DNA of 64,000 nucleotides from Doryteuthis pealeii (taxonomy: Eukaryota; Mollusca; Cephalopoda; Myopsida; Loliginidae), in NCBI GenBank assembly GCA_023376005.1, contig CM042145.1:21331384-21395383 (forward strand), written 5' to 3'. Made by a program: the position numbers and the translations under genes. This document shows positions 1 through 10,693 of the stretch, piece after piece. Below the pieces are notes generated by a model that was not told the DNA's origin, searched no databases, and saw only the letters and a program-made list of their open reading frames with translations. How positions within the stretch are numbered: position 1 is the first letter of the stretch; the number at the start of each line of letters is the position of its first letter.

Positions 1-601
1 GACGGGCAGTGTACCTGTAACTGGTAGTACCTGTAAGTTCCATTCATTAGTTTTCAGAATCCCAAGGTGTATCAAAAAAGTACCAAGTTTAAAGCTGTAT
101 TTACCAAGATAGAAATGAAGAATGAATGGAATGTTATATTTTTCAGAATACAAGGTGTGTCAAAAAGTACAAAAAAATCTCAATCTTTTTTGACACACCT
201 TATATAATATATATATATATATATATATAAAATGAACAAAAGACAAATATGAATATTCCTCGCGTTTTATTTTTTTTTTTATTGTTCTCAATTAGTTTTG
301 ATCTTAGGAGAAAAGTTTTTGTAGAATGTTTTTAAAATAAAGAACTATTATAAAAACTTTCTAAAAAAATGATTTGAAAAAAGAGTTGATATGCTATAAA
401 AGAAGCAAGTAATGTTGCATATCCCTTTTTTGAATGAAAAAAAAAATATATATATACACGTTTGTTTTATAAGAAAGTTGGTCCGCAAAATGGTTTGAAT
501 TTTATTTTATAAAATTTTGCGGATCTTCTTTTTTATAAAAATAATTAATTTTCTCCCATTGGACTCATGAGTCCAATCAAAGAAAACTAATATATATACA
601 T

Positions 602-1300
602 ACAAGGTGTGTCACTTTGGCCCTATCTTGGGCTAGAAGGGCGGTCGGAGAGGCCCCCTCCAATCAATCGGCTGGTCATGTCAAGCCCTAGCACCTATAT
701 GATTTTCCCAACCCTATTGTCTTTATGGCAAGCCCCAACCCCTTTTTATCATATGGGTGCTAGAAGGCAGTGGCTGCGGGTCTACATGTCCTGGGAATGA
801 CGTTAAACTCTATCTGATGGTGAGGTTCCAGTTTTGGAGGTTTGGGGAATATGGAGCACCGCTTTATCCCCATTGCTCCCTGGTCCACTCTGGTTCAGAG
901 TGGTAGTACCTGTTAGGGTCCCATCTATGGGTTAAATAGAAAAATGTATTTATAAAAAAATTGTATTATCCATTAAGAATTGATTTATTTCAAAACTTTA
1001 TCGGTATTAAATGACCCACTGAGGTTGATATGCCGTAAAACAAAACAAACCAAAACAAGGTGTGTCAAAAAAGTATCAAACATTTTTTGTACTTTTTGAC
1101 ACACCTTGTATTCTGAAAAAAAAAAAAAATGTTCCATTCATTCTTCATTTCTATCTTGGTAAATACAAATTTAAACTTGGTACTTTTTTGACATACTTTG
1201 TATTCTGAAAAAAATTAATGAATTGAACGTTATTTTTATTCAGAATACAAGGTGTCAAAAGTACAAAAAATCTCAACACTTTTTTGACACACCTTGTATG
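602..1300. mobile_element. Tc1/mariner-type MITEs with ACAAGGTGTGTC ends
   Basis: The terminus ACAAGGTGTGTCAAAAA and its complement recur at 602 (split by SINE-C), 1055-1111 and 1195-1300, next to TA dinucleotides. A further copy is at about 60-210. Confidence 0.65.
615..1054 (+). mobile_element. SINE-C, 5'-truncated copy
   Basis: Sense strand plus. It lacks the first ~160 bp of the 14738-15340 copy and ends GTTGATATGCCGTAAAACAA. It is flanked by 13-bp duplications, ACAAGGTGTGTCA (602-614 and 1055-1067), that lie in a mariner-type MITE terminus. Truncation at the 5' end, a tail and variable duplications are hallmarks of target-primed reverse transcription. Confidence 0.78.
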
Positions 1301-1338
<38 letters not shown>

Positions 1339-1375
1339 TTTACTAAGCTTTACTTATTCTGGTATACTGGTTCCA

Positions 1376-1462
1376 CCTTGCTTACAATACCTGCTGTTAC
1401 TAAATATTCACCCATCTAAGTATTGAGCAAGTTCACTGTTGCTTAACTTTGATGATCTAGCA
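1376..1462 (-). pseudogene. 5S rRNA-derived segment
   Basis: On the minus strand it reads GATCATCAAAGTTAAGCAAC, then CAATACTTAGATGGGTGA and GCAGGTATTGTAAGC. This follows the 3' two-thirds of 5S rRNA (box A to box C region, AAGTTAAGCAAC..TACTTGGATGGGTGACC..). The 5' part is missing, so it is a derivative such as a 5S-type SINE, not a functional gene. Confidence 0.65.
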
Positions 1463-1509
1463 GGAACTGGTACTTTCTATGTAACTTCACTCTCTCTCTC
1501 TCTCTTTCA

Positions 1510-1546
<37 letters not shown>

Positions 1547-2405
1547 TATATTTTTGTATCTGTATCCATTTTTTGGAAGTACATATACCAGATTTGGGCA
1601 TTAGTGTGAAGCATTAAAGTGCTATATTATGATAATGTAGTTACCATTATATATTCATTTGGGAATAAATATCAGAAAACTCGGTAGTTTTTTTTTTAGT
1701 TCCTTTTATTTAGACGTAGGGGTAAATTTTCAGGATTGTGATCCTCCCTTCTTCAAGACCATGGAAATCAACAACATATATATATATTATATATATATAT
1801 ATATATATTATATATTATATATATATAAATTAGTAAAGAAAGAGCTTAAAACTCTATTTTGCGGTTATGGTACCATTTCTACTCACAGGTATATGAATAT
1901 ACCCAGGAGCTTCATCAGACCGCTAACTTTATTTAAAATGGTATACAGATAAATTCTGAGGTTTCTTTTATATATTTTCTCATGATCCTTATGATAGTAT
2001 CGGGTTTCAATTCATCTTATCTTTTTAGGAAGTGGTTATATTTCTTACTCAGTGGAAGATGTTTATCTGGGTGGTTTAACGCATTTCATCAGCATAGGGG
2101 CAGGCCAGTTGGCAACTTGTTGTCTGCTCCATTGGGTTTTTTCAGACTGGTCATTTTCAGTTCAAAGTTTTCTTTTATTTTTTTTATATTCTCACGTTTC
2201 TTATCATGTGGACTCACAGTTTTAATTCTTTTTGCATAGCATTCATCTGACAAAAAGTGGGGTCTATTTTGGATACATTAAAGTAGAGTATCCTACAATA
2301 TACATTAAAATTAGTAGTTGAATAAATTTAAGATATCTAAAACTAAATATAACAAGAATTTGATTAAATTTATGAATCCCTACTGATATATGTATATATA
2401 CATCT

Positions 2406-2408
<3 letters not shown>

Positions 2409-2477
<69 letters not shown>

Positions 2478-2501
2478 TATAGATATATACACACACACAC
2501 A
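2409..2501 (+). repeat. CA/TA microsatellite
   Basis: (CA)n then (TA)n and (CA)n. Confidence 0.95.
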
Positions 2502-2513
2502 TAAATATACATA

Positions 2514-3060
2514 TACAGAGATTGACTTTTCTCGATTTGTTTAGCCTTACATTTGAACAGATATGCCTGCCTAATTCATTAATTATCAACTAATTAATTT
2601 TCAAAATTAGGTATGACTTCAATTAAGCACATATTCTCCCAAAAATTGTCAACTAAGGCCATATCAAACACATTGTTTGTATGTTTACTTCTCATACTGT
2701 CGTGTAGCAAGTCACCAAAAAAGTGAGTATAACTGAGTTCAAAACATACAAAAAATCTGGAAAACCTGCTAGTGTAATGGTTGGAATCCCTACCTGTCAG
2801 CCTGGCAGTTAGGGTTCGAATCACACACAGAGCAATTTGCCTGTCTATAACTCTGCTGATGAGGCATAATAGGCCGATATGTATATACAGAGATTGACTT
2901 TTCTCAATTTGTTTAGCCTTACATTTGAACAGATATGCCCGCCTAATTCATTAATTATCAACTAATTAATTTTCAAAATTAGGTATGACTTCAATTAAGC
3001 ACATAATCGCCCAAAAATTGTCAGCTAAGGCCATATCAAACACATTGTTTGTTTATTTCA
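2514..3060 (+). mobile_element. Penelope-like repeat, two direct copies
   Basis: A segment starting CAGAGATTGACTTTTCTC (2517 on) recurs at about 2888 in the same orientation, roughly 373 bp apart. A hammerhead remnant sits between them at the junction. The same sequence flanks the ribozymes at 57.2-57.5 kb. A head-to-tail arrangement with a ribozyme in each unit is what pseudo-LTRs of Penelope-like elements or retrozymes look like. No reverse transcriptase is visible. Confidence 0.6.
2851..2892 (+). ncRNA. Hammerhead-like motif, decayed
   Basis: Same family as the 57-kb pair: helix I CTCTG/CAGAG and CTGATGA are kept. Stem II is GGCA..GGCC with a mismatch, and the essential GAAA reads GATA (2876-2879). 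It is probably inactive. Confidence 0.7.
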
Positions 3061-3269
3061 TATAAATAAATATTTTTACTATATGATATATCCCTATCTA
3101 TATTTCTTCCCATAACCTTATTCTTAAGCATACCGATACAAATCTCGACATCTTCTAAAGTTTGAAGAGTATTATCATTAATTCCACGAATTATACAAGA
3201 CTAGTATCTTCATCTTTATGGGGTTTTTTAACAAAATATTTTGGCTGGTCTATTCTCTTGCTTTCACCA

Positions 3270-4280
3270 GTATTATCCAAATACCTTGGTAGCAATATCT
3301 CATCTACTGAAAGTGATGTCAACATACGCATAGGTAAAACAGACTGCTATTGACAGGTTAATGACCATATAGAAATCTGATTTCTCTGATAGAATAAAAT
3401 AGGAATTCTTACAAACTGTAGCCATGCCAGTACTACTGTATGGTTAAACCACTTGGACTAATGTAATGCTTGGAGAAAAACTAGATATGAACTACACTGA
3501 GTGGAGCCTTGTGCCACAAGTCATTCCAGCTCAGGCTTTTTCCCATATTGTCCATTTTGCCTGCTGATTTTGTTGCACTGCCTTCTGGAACCTTCCTTTG
3601 TCTTCCTCTTCCCGGATCTCTTGGATCATTAAGTCTCTTTGCTTTTCCTTTGGTCTTGGACCACCATTTTATTTTAGAGGATCCTAAGCCTTATCTGTTG
3701 GTCTGAGTGTGCCCAATATCTCTAACAGACAAAGCCTAGGATCCTCTAAAATTGAATGGTGGCAATACAATAATACTGTAATACAATAAAATGCAATACT
3801 GTAAATGAATGATGTGGTCTAGACCTTGATGGGGCCTAACATGTTTACTTGGATATTCCAAGCATACTAAAACCCCACCACTGTTAACTATATTTGTACA
3901 TATATATATTGTTCAGGTGTTATAAATAGTAAACAATGTTAATAAAACACTCAATTATCTTAACTAATAGGTTATGTGGGGAAAGGCTTAGAAATACTTA
4001 CTGTTTTGAACAAATCCTAGAAGCAGCTTCCTATAAAATAGGAGCTGTACGGCCATTTACTTCCCATCTCACAAATGTCACATCTTTGACAAAGAAGACA
4101 TACTGGGCACTGCTGGAGAAGTAGGGAAAACTCATTAACCAAGATAGATTCCTAAACGTGGACATACCAGTGCTGGCTGACCATTAAAAGTTTACATTCA
4201 CCAGCTCTGTGTGGACACTGGATGCCATCTAGAGAACTTGCCAAGAGCAATGAATGATGGCGGAAGAGAGTTGAGGGAAT
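3270..4280 (+). pseudogene. LINE ORF2 C-terminal fragments
   Basis: KYLGSNISSTESDVNIRIGK (3276-3335) followed by WTNVMLGEKLD-like sequence to 3495. After about 570 bp of other sequence, IHQLCVDTGCHLENLPRAMN follows at 4190-4255. The order matches the end of LINE reverse transcriptases. The same motif set is at 24235-24480 and 61140-61400. Confidence 0.7.
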
Positions 4281-4317
4281 CAGATGATGATGGATTATGC
4301 AAGACTAGTATTTGAAT

Positions 4318-4665
4318 TAGTATTATTTGTATTATTGGGACTATTGTCCTCATCTTCATTGTTATCTGTACAACTTTTCGGACGATGTGCCCTCTGGCCT
4401 TCTTCAGGTATTTTTTTGTCGGACTTGGGAACCTTCTTGTCTTAATCAGGAGCCATCACGGAACTTTGAACCTAACCCTTTATTCAGTCCAAGGGGGTAT
4501 CCAGTTCTCATTCCGCTAACCATAGCTGGGGTACAGGTGTTAAGCTGTGTTAATTATTATTCTATGTTACTGCTGCCCCTGACCAGGATTGAAACTGCAG
4601 TCTAGAGATAACTGTCACTTAGAACTGTCTTAACTCAACTCCTTTATCCACTAGGCTATGTGTCC
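4318..4665 (-). mobile_element. SINE-D, tRNA head with hammerhead-like tail
   Basis: Read on the minus strand: tRNA-like head (AGCCTAGTGGATAAAGGAGT; GCAGTTTCAATCCTGG). Then a body with AACCTAACCC-type and GTTCCGTGATGG segments, then the hammerhead-like CTGAAGA..GAAA part and a tail GATGAGGACAATAGTCCCAA. Confidence 0.65.
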
Positions 4666-5104
4666 AATTGGACAATTCAGTGTGAATTTTGGGAACTTAT
4701 AATCCTAATGTCTTGTTTTAGCTTATTGGGTGTTTAAAAAAAAAATGTTTAACATTTAAAATGTATGCTGCAACAGTAGAGCATTGCATAAGATCAAAAA
4801 ATGTACAGTATGAGTGTGACACTATGTAGTAAGTAAAATAAAAGGCATTCAGCAAGGATTGAAATAACTTTTCTGTAGTAATGGATCTGCAAGACTAGTT
4901 TGCTAACCCTTAGAACATGATGGGACACCATGCAATCAGGAGTATAGCAATCCGCAATAGAGAATAATAATATATACAAATGACATTTTAAGTATGGAAA
5001 AAAAATACTAAGTAATTTAAAACTCTCTGGTTTGTTTGTTTTTTTTTTTGTTTAATAGCATATCAACATTTAAGGGTTATTTTCATATACTACCTAAATA
5101 ATGA

Positions 5105-5470
5105 GCATGGAATCATCTGTACAGAATTCATCCATCTTTTATTTTGTGATACTCCTCATCGAACTCTATCAGAAAATCATATTGAATTGGCACTTTAATT
5201 TTGCACCAAATTCGCCATTTTCACCCACTCTCAGGGGGATTATCAGGCCTCAAATCTCACCTAAAACTCCGAATTGAGCACTTTTTTCTCCATCTGTAAA
5301 TTCAGGATCCATGAATAATGTCTCTTGGTATGTTCCCTATGAGCTCTCATTTTTTGTTTAATAGCATATCAACATTTAAGGGTTATTTTCATATAGTACC
5401 TAAATAATGAGCATGGAATCGTCTGTTTTTCCTATGAATAATGTCTCTTGTTATGTTCCCTATGAACTCT
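5105..5470 (-). repeat. Interspersed repeat shared with 36600-36910
   Basis: The minus strand of 5145-5300 matches 36625-36890 (GATGAGGAGTATCACA; AGTGCTCAATTCGGAGTTTTA). Around it AGCATATCAACATTTAAGGG occurs at about 5056 and 5360. Confidence 0.7.
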
Positions 5471-5589
5471 TATTTGATTAATAGATGGAAATCATCATCA
5501 TTGGCATTTCAGTCTTGGAAGACTATAATATAGTTTTTTGTGCCCCTGAAGTTACAGCACCTCCTGTGACTGTGTTATATAGCCATTGC

Positions 5590-6000
5590 AGATATATAAA
5601 CAAGAGTGACAGAGAGAGTCTTCAGGTGATAGACAGACAGATAGAGTTGTGACTTACTTGCTTCATTGTCTAGTCACCATATTTTCGTTTCCTTCTTCTT
5701 CGTTTTGCCAATCGCCGTGTCTAGTCTTCTAACTTCTTGCTGCTTCATTTTCTAACTAAGAGCTTCATTTCAAGTCATGCAATTAACTAACAAGACTTTG
5801 TTGGTCTTTGATCAAAGCTTTATTTCTGTATTGCCCATTTTCACCATGTGGGAGTTAACAACCTCAGGCAGACGCACGTCTGCTCTGCCTGACGTCTGGC
5901 TGAAAACTGATTACCTAACTAGTCAAATCACGTGATGTACGAGATTCCCGGTTTTACCAATGGTTTGGTATTTTTCCAACGGAAACCTATCCGCCTACGT
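5590..6000 (-). mobile_element. LTR-like repeat, family 2, diverged
   Basis: CAATTAACTAACAAGACTTT, TCAAAGCTTTATTTCTG and GTGGGAGTTAACAACCTCAG match the other two copies. It ends about 240 bp before the exon. Confidence 0.55.
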
Positions 6001-6236
6001 TCTGATTTGAAGGACAATGGTCCCTTATTCTACCCCATAAATTATGCAACAATTGTTTTAAAATGTACTGCTGGCACGATAGGATGATGATGAATTCTTG
6101 TAATGGCAATAATTCATCTAAGAATCTTGAACACCTTTTTAAAAATGCTTCCTGATATAACATGAAATGAATTAAAACATTTTATTTTTTTTTTAAAAGT
6201 TATATTGAAATATTCTCTTTTCTTTTCTTTTTACAG

Positions 6237-6326
6237 GGATTTACAAAAATTTACCGTCAGTTCTTCCCATTTGGGGACCCAAGCAAATTTGCTGCTTTTG
6301 TCTTCAATGTTTTTGATGAAAATAAG
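6237..6326 (+). CDS. NCS1: NCS-1 (frequenin) internal exon, start of EF-hand 2
   Basis: This 90-nt exon encodes 30 residues beginning [18 protein letters not shown] and ending VFDENK. It matches vertebrate and fly neuronal calcium sensor 1 around residues 47-76. It is bounded by a pyrimidine-rich acceptor ending ttttttacag and a donor gtaaag, and is in phase 0 at both ends. NCS-1 is a myristoylated EF-hand Ca2+ sensor that regulates neurotransmission, PI4-kinase and GPCR signalling (established for the family). The exon holds the linker helix after the degenerate EF1 and the first four residues (DENK) of the EF2 Ca-binding loop. The loop is therefore split by the following 37.5-kb intron. Upstream exons are not in the window. 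Confidence 0.96.
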
Positions 6327-6496
6327 GTAAAGATACATTTTTCTTAATTGTTTTTGTTATTTTCTTAGCGATAAACTGTTTGCAAAGGAAAAATAAAAAG
6401 ACGCATTTTTGTTTCTTAGATCTTACACAGAACATTTTCTGGTCTTTATTTGTTGTTAGAATGCTAACAGTTAACATAGCAAGGATATCAAATAAT

Positions 6497-6540
<44 letters not shown>

Positions 6541-6825
6541 TCTGTATTCGCACCATTTTATTTTCAAAAATCAAAATATCCTCCCATGAAAAAAACCGCT
6601 TTTTGTATACTCAAATTTTATGTTTCTCTATTATTATTATTATTTTATTTTATATTAAAAATAATACAAAGTAGGATACTACATATACAAGGACAAACTA
6701 TTGGTTGGCATTTCAATAAATAAATTTTCATCCATACATTTTCTTTCCATTTATCTTTCAACATATATATATATATATATATATATCTATTAAATATAAC
6801 TGTTTATACAAAGGTTTTAGTGAGC

Positions 6826-6862
6826 ATCTACCTAAGGTTTCAGGCTTTGCCTTCTTCAGGAT
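6826..6862 (-). ncRNA. Hammerhead-like motif in foldback
   Basis: On the minus strand: helix I strand before the core (AGTATC), core CTGAAGA (U7 replaced by A, a position known to tolerate change), stem II AGGC-AAA-GCCT, GAAA, stem III ACCT/AGGT around one base, cleavage base A, then GATGCT pairing back to AGTATC with one G-T wobble (helix I extends slightly beyond the given ends). All elements are present. Confidence 0.75.
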
Positions 6863-6980
6863 ACTATTTAATCCCTCTGATGTGTCTGTAAGTACACACT
6901 TTACGGTTATATATTTGTAAACCCTTTACAAATATATAACCTTAAAGTGTGTACTTACAGACACATCAGAGGGATTAAAT

Positions 6981-7023
6981 AGTATCCTGAAGAGGGCAAA
7001 GCCTGAAACCTTAGGTAGATGCT
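6981..7023 (+). ncRNA. Hammerhead-like motif, facing partner of 6826-6862
   Basis: AGTATC (6981-6986), CTGAAGA (6987-6993), stem II GGGC-AAA-GCCT with one wobble, GAAA (7005-7008), stem III ACC/GGT, cleavage base A (7017), GATGCT (7018-7023). It is the inverted copy of the minus-strand motif, with one change in stem II. Confidence 0.72.
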
Positions 7024-7151
7024 CACTAAAACCTTTGTATAAACAGTTATATTTAATAAATAAAGCTCTTACATTTGTAATTGAGCACTTTATTTTCCAT
7101 TATTTCATCTCGGAAAAATTACCAATATATCTATCTATCTACCTATCTATC

Positions 7152-7202
<51 letters not shown>

Positions 7203-7206
7203 AAAA

Positions 7207-7722
7207 GGGCCATTCAATAACTAAGGTGAATCTTCCCCACTTCCCCCCAGGATTTTTTTCTATAAGTGTAAACTCTGCATTGTTTGGAATTGCTTTATAG
7301 ATAAGATTATTTTAATCTCAAAAAAATATTTGTTTTATGGCTATTCAAAATGGGTCCAAATCCAACAGAGTACTCCAGACTTGAACAGAGGTCTGTCATC
7401 AAATTTTTGGTCATTGAGAAATTAAAACATGTAAAATTTACAGAAGAATGTGTGATGTGTACAGAGAAGCATATTTTAATAAAACGACATTTAAAAATGA
7501 GTTAAACATGGGTTTGCCACTACAAGCCTCAGTGGAAAAGACAGTCCATCGAATAGAAACACTGACTCTCAATAAAGAAAAAGTTTCGGGTGCAGTGGCC
7601 AGTATCTAAGACATGAAAGGACCATAACTATTGATTTCCTTGAAAAAGATGGAACTGTAAACGATGCTTCCTATTGCCAACTCGTTAGGCAAAATTCCCT
7701 TTATTTATTGAATAACCCTCGT
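7207..7722 (+). mobile_element. Mariner-like element, decayed
   Basis: Ends GGGCCATTCAATAA and, inverted, TTATTGAATAACCC. Inside, the plus strand reads EYSRLEQRSVIKFLVIEKLK, like the N-terminal helix-turn-helix of mariner transposases, then frameshifts. No DDD/DDE triad remains. Confidence 0.65.
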
Positions 7723-7742
7723 ATATATATATTAGTTGAAAA

Positions 7743-7983
7743 GTAACTTTCAGTCGGTAGAGCGTTCGGCTAGAAACCACAAAGTTCCTAGTCAGATACT
7801 GGCCCCCGCCAACTCAGCGTATCAGTAGCATAGAGATCTGTGCGGTAAAGTAAGGAGCTGATGGTAGGTGTGGCACTCCACCTCAGATGCAAAAACAATC
7901 TCCTTGGTCTAGCACTAGTGAAAAGGGGATAGACTCCCTCGCTGATTGGATGATACCGACTTTAGGCCAACCCGACAACTTTT
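7743..7983 (+). mobile_element. SINE-B, tRNA-derived
   Basis: The tRNA-like head has an A box (TCGGTAGAGCGTTCGGCTAG) and a B-box region (GTTCCTAGTCAGATAC), then a body ending GACTTTAGGCCAACCCGACA. The first bases of the head are missing here. Confidence 0.75.
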
Positions 7984-8056
7984 ATATCAATAAAGTTATT
8001 TTTTGATTGTTCACTGAATAGTGACAAGGAAGATATCAAAGATGAAATGAAATGGC

Positions 8057-8060
<4 letters not shown>

Positions 8061-8104
<44 letters not shown>
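8061..8104 (+). repeat. (TA)n microsatellite
   Basis: About 22 uninterrupted TA units after a SINE-B. Confidence 0.95.
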
Positions 8105-8108
<4 letters not shown>

Positions 8109-8436
8109 CAATGTGCTAGAATGCAATGGCTGATGGTCTTGGTGTTAAATTTCTGTATGTTATAAACCTGTTGTCCAATATGTGACTTATTCAACTCCCC
8201 ATGAAGCAAAAATCTGGCATAATGTCTCATTAGTGAAGGGGTGCCTTTCAAGAACCAGGCCTCCGAGGGATGGGTGCAAAAATTACTTAGAATCCATTAG
8301 TATTTTCCTGCAGAAGTCCCTCAGGTGTCTGAAAATCAACCCAGTCAATACCGTTATTATGACCCCTGGAACTGAGCCATAAGTATAATCAAAAACCACC
8401 AAGGCACAGATGTCAGGTGGAATTATTGATCTATAG

Positions 8437-8735
8437 TAGAGTTTTTCAACTGGTGTTCCGCGGCACACTAATGTACCATAAAGCTTCCATGGGTGTGCCG
8501 TGAGTGTCGAGGACAGTTGATCATCCTCTTATATTTTTATTCTATTACTTTATTTTTCGTTTTAATTAAATATTTTCTTGTTTTAATTATGCTACACTTG
8601 TAGCATATTTTCACTATTCCTTTTCTTTTAAAATTTAAATGATAAAATAATTATGTTTATATACTGATGGTGTACCTCGATCAATTTATTTCCCAGCTCA
8701 TTGTGCCGTGAGATGTCAAAGGTTGAAAAACTCTG
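8437..8735. mobile_element. hAT-type MITE, 8-bp target duplication
   Basis: Ends TAGAGTTTTTCAAC and, inverted, CAGAGTTTTTCAAC; subterminal GTGCCG segments are also inverted. The flanks ATCTATAG and GTCTATAG match at 7 of 8 positions. Confidence 0.75.
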
Positions 8736-8750
8736 GTCTATAGTCTAGTA

Positions 8751-9390
8751 CAGGTGTCACCAAACTATGGCATTTTACCAGGCCCACAGACGGTACTTGA
8801 ATTTGTTTGTTAAAACATACGGAACGCAAGATGTTCTGATACCATTTAAATTTAAATATCATATTAAGTTTACTAAATCTTCATGGACTTGACTACTGTA
8901 GGTAGGTTACAAAATTCCATTCATGTGAGCATTTCACTTGTTACTTACACGATCCTGAATTTTCACTTGTTACAACTGTTTGAAAAACACAGGTAATTTT
9001 CAAAGAGCTATCGTGAAGCAATGAATAGGTCAAAGGTTATGAGACAAACATTTTTGAAAAGGACAAACCCTATATTTTCAGTATATATAAAATTTTAATA
9101 AAATTATAATTGATCCGAATGTTTAATTTCACAAATCTCACTAAACCTTTCTGCTAATGTTGCATTCTTTGATAATGTTTTGAAAATAAATAGTTTGGTT
9201 AAATTTGTTTTTGTGCATCTTATGCCAGTCAGCCATGAATATAACATGGAAAGATAAATTTTGTTTTACATCTTTTTTCTCAAAGCTTTCTTTCTGGCTA
9301 GTAAGTATTGAGCACAATAATAATGTGGCCCGTGCTCATTATTTTTTTAATTATCCAGCCCACCGTAAAAAAAGTTTGGTGATCCTTGAA
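8751..9390. mobile_element. hAT-type MITE with CAGGTGTCACCAAACT end
   Basis: Inverted ends CAGGTGTCACCAAACT and AGTTTGGTGATCCTTG. It is flanked by CTATAGTCTAGTA on both sides (8738-8750, 9391-9403). Another right end of the family is at 58574-58605. Confidence 0.68.
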
Positions 9391-9639
9391 CTATAGTCTA
9401 GTATGTTTAACAGTTATGCCTGGCTGTATATAAACTAATAAGCATAAAAAATCCTTCCTTCAAGAAAAAAAAAACCTAGGTTTCTTTCCTTGACCAGTTA
9501 TATAAGCTAGAAAAGACAGCTGCGGAGATTTTACCAGAGTTATCTACTGAAAATGTCATGATCACAGATTCTGGCTATTGATAAAGGTTGCCCATTCTTC
9601 TTTCAACCTTTGGTTATGAATTTTGTTTGATTACTACAC

Positions 9640-9892
9640 AATGGGGCCAGGTTAGCTCAGTCGGTAGAGCGTTCGGTTAGAAACCACAAGGTTCCTAGTT
9701 TGATACCGGTCCTCGCTAAATCAGCGTATGAGTAGCACAGGGATCAGTGCAGTAAAGTAAGGAGCTGATGGTAGGTGTGGCACTCCACCTCAGATGCTAA
9801 AAACAATCTCCTTGGTCTAGCGCTATTGAAAAGGGGATAGACTACCTAGCTGTCTGGCTGATACTGACTTTAGGCCGCCCTGTCGACTTTAC
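9640..9892 (+). mobile_element. SINE-B, tRNA-derived
   Basis: Complete head GGCCAGGTTAGCTCAGTCGG with A box and B box (GGTTCCTAGTTTGATACC). The body has GATGGTAGGTGTGGCACTCC and ends at GTCGACTTTAC. It is a SINE because the tRNA-like part cannot form a clean cloverleaf end and has a 170-bp body. Confidence 0.8.
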
Positions 9893-9992
9893 TTTACTTA
9901 CTTTATATATGAGGAAAAGGGGGTTGAAATGAATCCAACAGAATGAGGTAAAATAAGGAATGAAAGAACAAAACTCAGACAAAAATGTGTAG

Positions 9993-10025
9993 TATATTTC
10001 GCTGGTGTGACCTCAGCTTCTTCTG
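9993..10025 (-). ncRNA. Hammerhead-like motif, decayed core
   Basis: Minus strand: CAGAAGA in place of CTGAAGA, stem II GCTG..CAGC, GAAA, TATAC. It belongs to the same repeat as 34925-35165. The changed core base suggests inactivity. Confidence 0.45.
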
Positions 10026-10077
10026 CTTTATTGAATTATTAGGGTCATACAAGTGTTTTATACACATGTTTTAAAAC

Positions 10078-10158
10078 ACTTGGTCTAGCGCTATTGAAAA
10101 GAGGATAGACTCCCTCGCTCACTGGCTGATACCGACTTTAGGCCGCCCGACGACTTTT
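10078..10158 (+). mobile_element. SINE-B 3' fragment
   Basis: Only the last 80 bp (TTGGTCTAGCGCTATTGAAA to CGCCCGACGACTTT) remain, directly after a Penelope-like piece. Confidence 0.7.
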
Positions 10159-10240
10159 TTTTACTACACAATAATACTAGAAATTGTATGAAAAACTTTT
10201 GACATTTTATAAGATTTGCTAAGTATGACACAAAACCAGG

Positions 10241-10686
10241 TGTTATATACTCATATATACCCACATCATACATCGAGTATATAATAGACAGACAGACAGA
10301 TAGACAGACAGTTAGATATATTAGATGATAATTGATTGTCTTACTTTACATTCTGCTTACTTCATCTACTCGTCTGCACACCAAGTTTTCTGATTGGGCT
10401 TACTCCTCTGCTGGGGGGGGTTGATTCTTCTCATGGCTGGACTGGACATTGCTTTTAATAATGTAATTAACAAACAAGACTTGGTTGTTTCTTGATCAAG
10501 TTTTATTTCCAAACCTGCCCATTTGATTCCGCCGCTGGGGAGTTGCGAACTCAAAGAGACATCCTCTCTGATAGGGTGCCGGCTCACATCTGACTAATTA
10601 AACTAAAACTTATTCTCACGCCTATATACCGGAAGGTCATGTGGAATGTCACTGTTGTCACTCATCAGCCCCAGTAACTTTCCACA
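10241..10686 (-). mobile_element. LTR-like repeat, family 2
   Basis: Minus strand: TGTGGAAAGTTACTGGGG.., CCGGTATATAGGCGTGAG (TATA-like), GGAAATAAAACTTGATCAAG (polyA signal), ending GAGTATATAACA. Relatives: 22757-23222 and 5590-6000, same orientation. Confidence 0.6.
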
Positions 10687-10693
10687 GACCGAT

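Larger units (their letters stand above)
1..6236 (+). other. NCS1 intron (5' part outside window)
   Basis: There are no exons here. Content is mariner-type MITEs (55-210, 602-1300), SINE-C (615-1054), TA microsatellites, a 5S-derived segment (about 1376-1462), a tandem Penelope-like repeat (2514-3060), LINE pieces (3270-4280), SINE-D (4318-4665), a repeat shared with 36.6 kb (5105-5470) and an LTR-like repeat (5590-6000). I recognise nothing between about 1560 and 2390 beyond TA/CA runs. Confidence 0.85.
6790..7062. mobile_element. Ribozyme-bearing foldback, Penelope-like
   Basis: An almost perfect palindrome: about 130-nt arms (6790-6915 and 6930-7062) with a short centre near 6920. Each arm carries a hammerhead-like motif. 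The downstream piece 7060-7132 is repeated at 63105-63176, showing that the family has other copies. Confidence 0.65.

Noticed and set aside
9650..9725. Possible functional tRNA gene
   Set aside because: A and B boxes are present, but the acceptor stem does not close. The same sequence continues into a 170-bp body in five copies, so it is a SINE head.
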